NCBI RefSeq assembly: GCF_009363855.1
Contig: NZ_CP045423.1
Location: 2,076,001 to 2,140,000, forward strand
Source: Microvirga thermotolerans
Lineage (GTDB): Bacteria > Pseudomonadota > Alphaproteobacteria > Rhizobiales > Beijerinckiaceae
Length of the DNA stretch: 64,000 bases
Reading direction: 5' to 3'
Each line of letters begins with the position of its first letter. Position 1 is the first letter of the stretch. Shown in pieces: positions 62,486 through 64,000 of the stretch. A program made the translations under genes and the position numbers. The notes beneath the pieces are model-generated. The model saw nothing but the letters and a program-made list of their open reading frames with translations, did not search any database and was not told where the DNA came from.

Positions 62486-64000
62486 TTGCCGATCGACCAT
62501 TCACAGGAGGCTGGGCCGGCACGGCGATTCCGCCCTTCCCAACTGCCGCGCCCCGCCTCGATCCGCCTTCTGCAGACGTTCATCATCCTCGTATGCGCCG
62601 CCATTCTCGGCCTCGAAGGATGGCGGGACCTGACCGAGCACGAGAAGGCCCTGGAGGACGCGGAGGTTCAGATGGCGAACCTCGCCCGCTCTCTGCGGCA
62701 GCACGCCGAAGACACGTTCGAGATGACCGATTACGCGCTCGCGGCCGTGATCGACCTGCTCCAGGCCAACGGAACGTCTCGCGAGGCGATGGAGAACCTC
62801 CACTCCGTTCTGGTCAATCGCGTGTCGCTGCTGCCGCGCATAAGGGAGATCGCCGTCTACGGCCCGGACGGGAGCTGGCTCGCAAGCTCGTCCCAGGAGA
62901 TCCTCCCGGACAAGTCCAACCAAGGCGACAAGGGCTTCTTCGTCCATCACAGAAACAGCCTGAGCCGGCGTCCCTATTTCGCGCCCCCCGACCGCAGCCG
63001 GCCGCTCGGCGAGCGGATCACCACCATCTCCCGCCGTTTCAGCAAACCGGACGGCTCGTTCGGGGGCGTGGTCGTCGCGGTGCTGGATCCCAGCTATTTC
63101 GTCCGCTTCTATTCGCAGTTCGACATTGGCAAGCACGGTTCGATCACGCTGCTCTCCAAGGACGGAACGCTTCTGGCCCGCGTTCCCTATCTGGAGACCT
63201 ACCCGGGCGTCGAGCCGTCGAGGGCATCGCCTATCGTGGAGCGTCTGTCGCGCTCCCCTTCGGGCTCGTTCCGCCTCCACTCTCCCATCGATGGGGTAAG
63301 CCGCGTCCTCGGCTACGACAGCGGCAGCTATTTCCCGTTCTTCGTCGTGGCCGGGGTGAGCCGTTCCGAGGCGCTCGCGGACTGGCGGCGCGAGATCCTG
63401 GTTCGCGGCACGGGCATCGGGATTCTTGTCGGGGCCATCGGGATCCTCGGCTGGCGGCTCGTCGTTCAGTCGAGGCGGCGCGAGAGGGCCGAGGCCAAGC
63501 TCGCCATTCTCGCCAGGACGGACGGGCTGACGGGCCTCGCCAACCGGCGCAGCTTCGACGAGCAGCTGGCCAAGGAATGGTACCGCTCCGTCCGAGACCG
63601 GGCACCCTTGTCCCTGGTTCTGGTGGATATCGATCGCTTCAAGCAGTTCAACGACACCTACGGTCACCAGGCGGGCGACGATTGCCTGCGCGCCGTCGCC
63701 CGGGCGGTCCGGCAGGTGGCCAGAAGGCCGGCCGACCTCCCAGCCCGGTACGGTGGAGAGGAGATCGTGCTGCTGCTTCCCGCTACGGGACCGGAAGGCG
63801 CCGCCAAGATCGCCGAGCGGCTTCGCTCGTCGGTCGAGGCCATGGCCATTCCCCATGCGGGGAACCAGCCGAAGGGGGTCGTGACGGTCAGCGTCGGGAC
63901 GGCGACGCTCCACCTGAAGCCCGAAACCGCAGGCGAGCGGTGCGATACGCTCATATCCCTGGCGGACAGCGCCCTCTACGACGCCAAGCGGCAAGGCCGG
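62486..64000 (+). CDS. Membrane diguanylate cyclase with Cache-type sensor (3' end beyond window)
   Basis: The first 505 codons of a c-di-GMP synthase. A membrane span near residues 27-45 is followed by a periplasmic double-Cache/PDC-like sensor with RPYFAPPDRSRPLG and ISRRFSKPDGSFGGVVVAVLD. A second span (about 310-330) leads to the GGDEF domain: LARTDGLTGLANRRSFDE, VDIDRFKQFNDTYGHQAGD, and active-site YGGEEI (GGEEI in place of GGDEF). The inhibitory I-site RxxD (RPAD) precedes it. The start appears to be TTG at 62486, with GGGGG seven bases upstream; no ATG occurs before the first span. The PilZ protein at 12.3 kb is a possible reader of its product. Confidence 0.9.
   Translation, partial: MPIDHSQEAGPARRFRPSQLPRPASIRLLQTFIILVCAAILGLEGWRDLTEHEKALEDAEVQMANLARSLRQHAEDTFEMTDYALAAVIDLLQANGTSREAMENLHSVLVNRVSLLPRIREIAVYGPDGSWLASSSQEILPDKSNQGDKGFFVHHRNSLSRRPYFAPPDRSRPLGERITTISRRFSKPDGSFGGVVVAVLDPSYFVRFYSQFDIGKHGSITLLSKDGTLLARVPYLETYPGVEPSRASPIVERLSRSPSGSFRLHSPIDGVSRVLGYDSGSYFPFFVVAGVSRSEALADWRREILVRGTGIGILVGAIGILGWRLVVQSRRRERAEAKLAILARTDGLTGLANRRSFDEQLAKEWYRSVRDRAPLSLVLVDIDRFKQFNDTYGHQAGDDCLRAVARAVRQVARRPADLPARYGGEEIVLLLPATGPEGAAKIAERLRSSVEAMAIPHAGNQPKGVVTVSVGTATLHLKPETAGERCDTLISLADSALYDAKRQGR

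Noticed and set aside
62501..63994. Long minus-strand open frame of about 497 codons
   Set aside because: It lies antisense to the diguanylate cyclase, whose GGDEF-type domain and sensor are clear on the plus strand.
1..64000. CRISPR array, rRNA operon, prophage or toxin-antitoxin pair
   Set aside because: No regular spaced repeats, rRNA sequence, phage structural genes or antitoxin-like pairs were seen anywhere in the window.

Overview
The window is chromosomal DNA from a GC-rich alphaproteobacterium. Gene content and gene order point to Hyphomicrobiales (Rhizobiales), most likely a Methylobacteriaceae/Microvirga-like organism. The supporting signs are an IalB-family protein, a DUF1127 protein, opgGH, a metG-holB-tmk-dac-rlpA string, a putative CtrA box and an anthranilate-CoA gene set. 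The genus is inference; no rRNA is present.

Region 1 (1-9.8 kb) is read on the minus strand. It holds rlpA, a D,D-carboxypeptidase, tmk, holB, metG, a GH1 glycosidase, tatD, a PhnP-like metallo-beta-lactamase and the 5' part of an MFS exporter. Region 2 (9.8-12.3 kb) is an accessory spot beside tRNA-Ser(UGA). It is AT-rich and holds an IS481-family element plus a 56-residue secreted Cys peptide gene. Region 3 (12.3-26.2 kb) carries PilZ, rimO, nicotinamidase, a BMP-type nucleoside ABC transporter, a UbiH-like monooxygenase, an AEC carrier, hspQ, ialB, an orphan peptide-binding protein and a degenerate receiver protein. Region 4 (26.2-43.4 kb) is housekeeping: mfd, sdhE, recG, glmS, glmU, opgGH, a LysR regulator, DUF1127, a Na/Pi symporter and MarC.

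Region 5 (43.5-57.75 kb) is the most interesting. A tight minus-strand operon encodes a fused 2-aminobenzoyl-CoA (or salicylyl-CoA) monooxygenase/reductase, an SDR, a MarR regulator, an atypical crotonase, an acyl-CoA dehydrogenase, a 4HBT thioesterase and a Rid protein. Upstream is a 2-aminobenzoate-CoA ligase gene. Divergent from it is a complete branched-chain-amino-acid-type ABC transporter followed by a kynurenine-formamidase-like hydrolase. Two near-identical AT-rich palindromes centred on AAGCTT lie before the monooxygenase gene and in the ligase/transporter divergent region, which suggests one MarR regulon. My reading is a self-contained import, CoA-activation and dearomatisation pathway for anthranilate-like aromatics. 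The Rid protein lacks the carboxylate-binding Arg, which would suit a CoA-bound enamine intermediate.

Region 6 (57.9-64 kb) encodes a LolD/MacB-type ATPase, an FtsX-like permease and an HlyD-like adaptor, followed by a membrane diguanylate cyclase cut by the window end.
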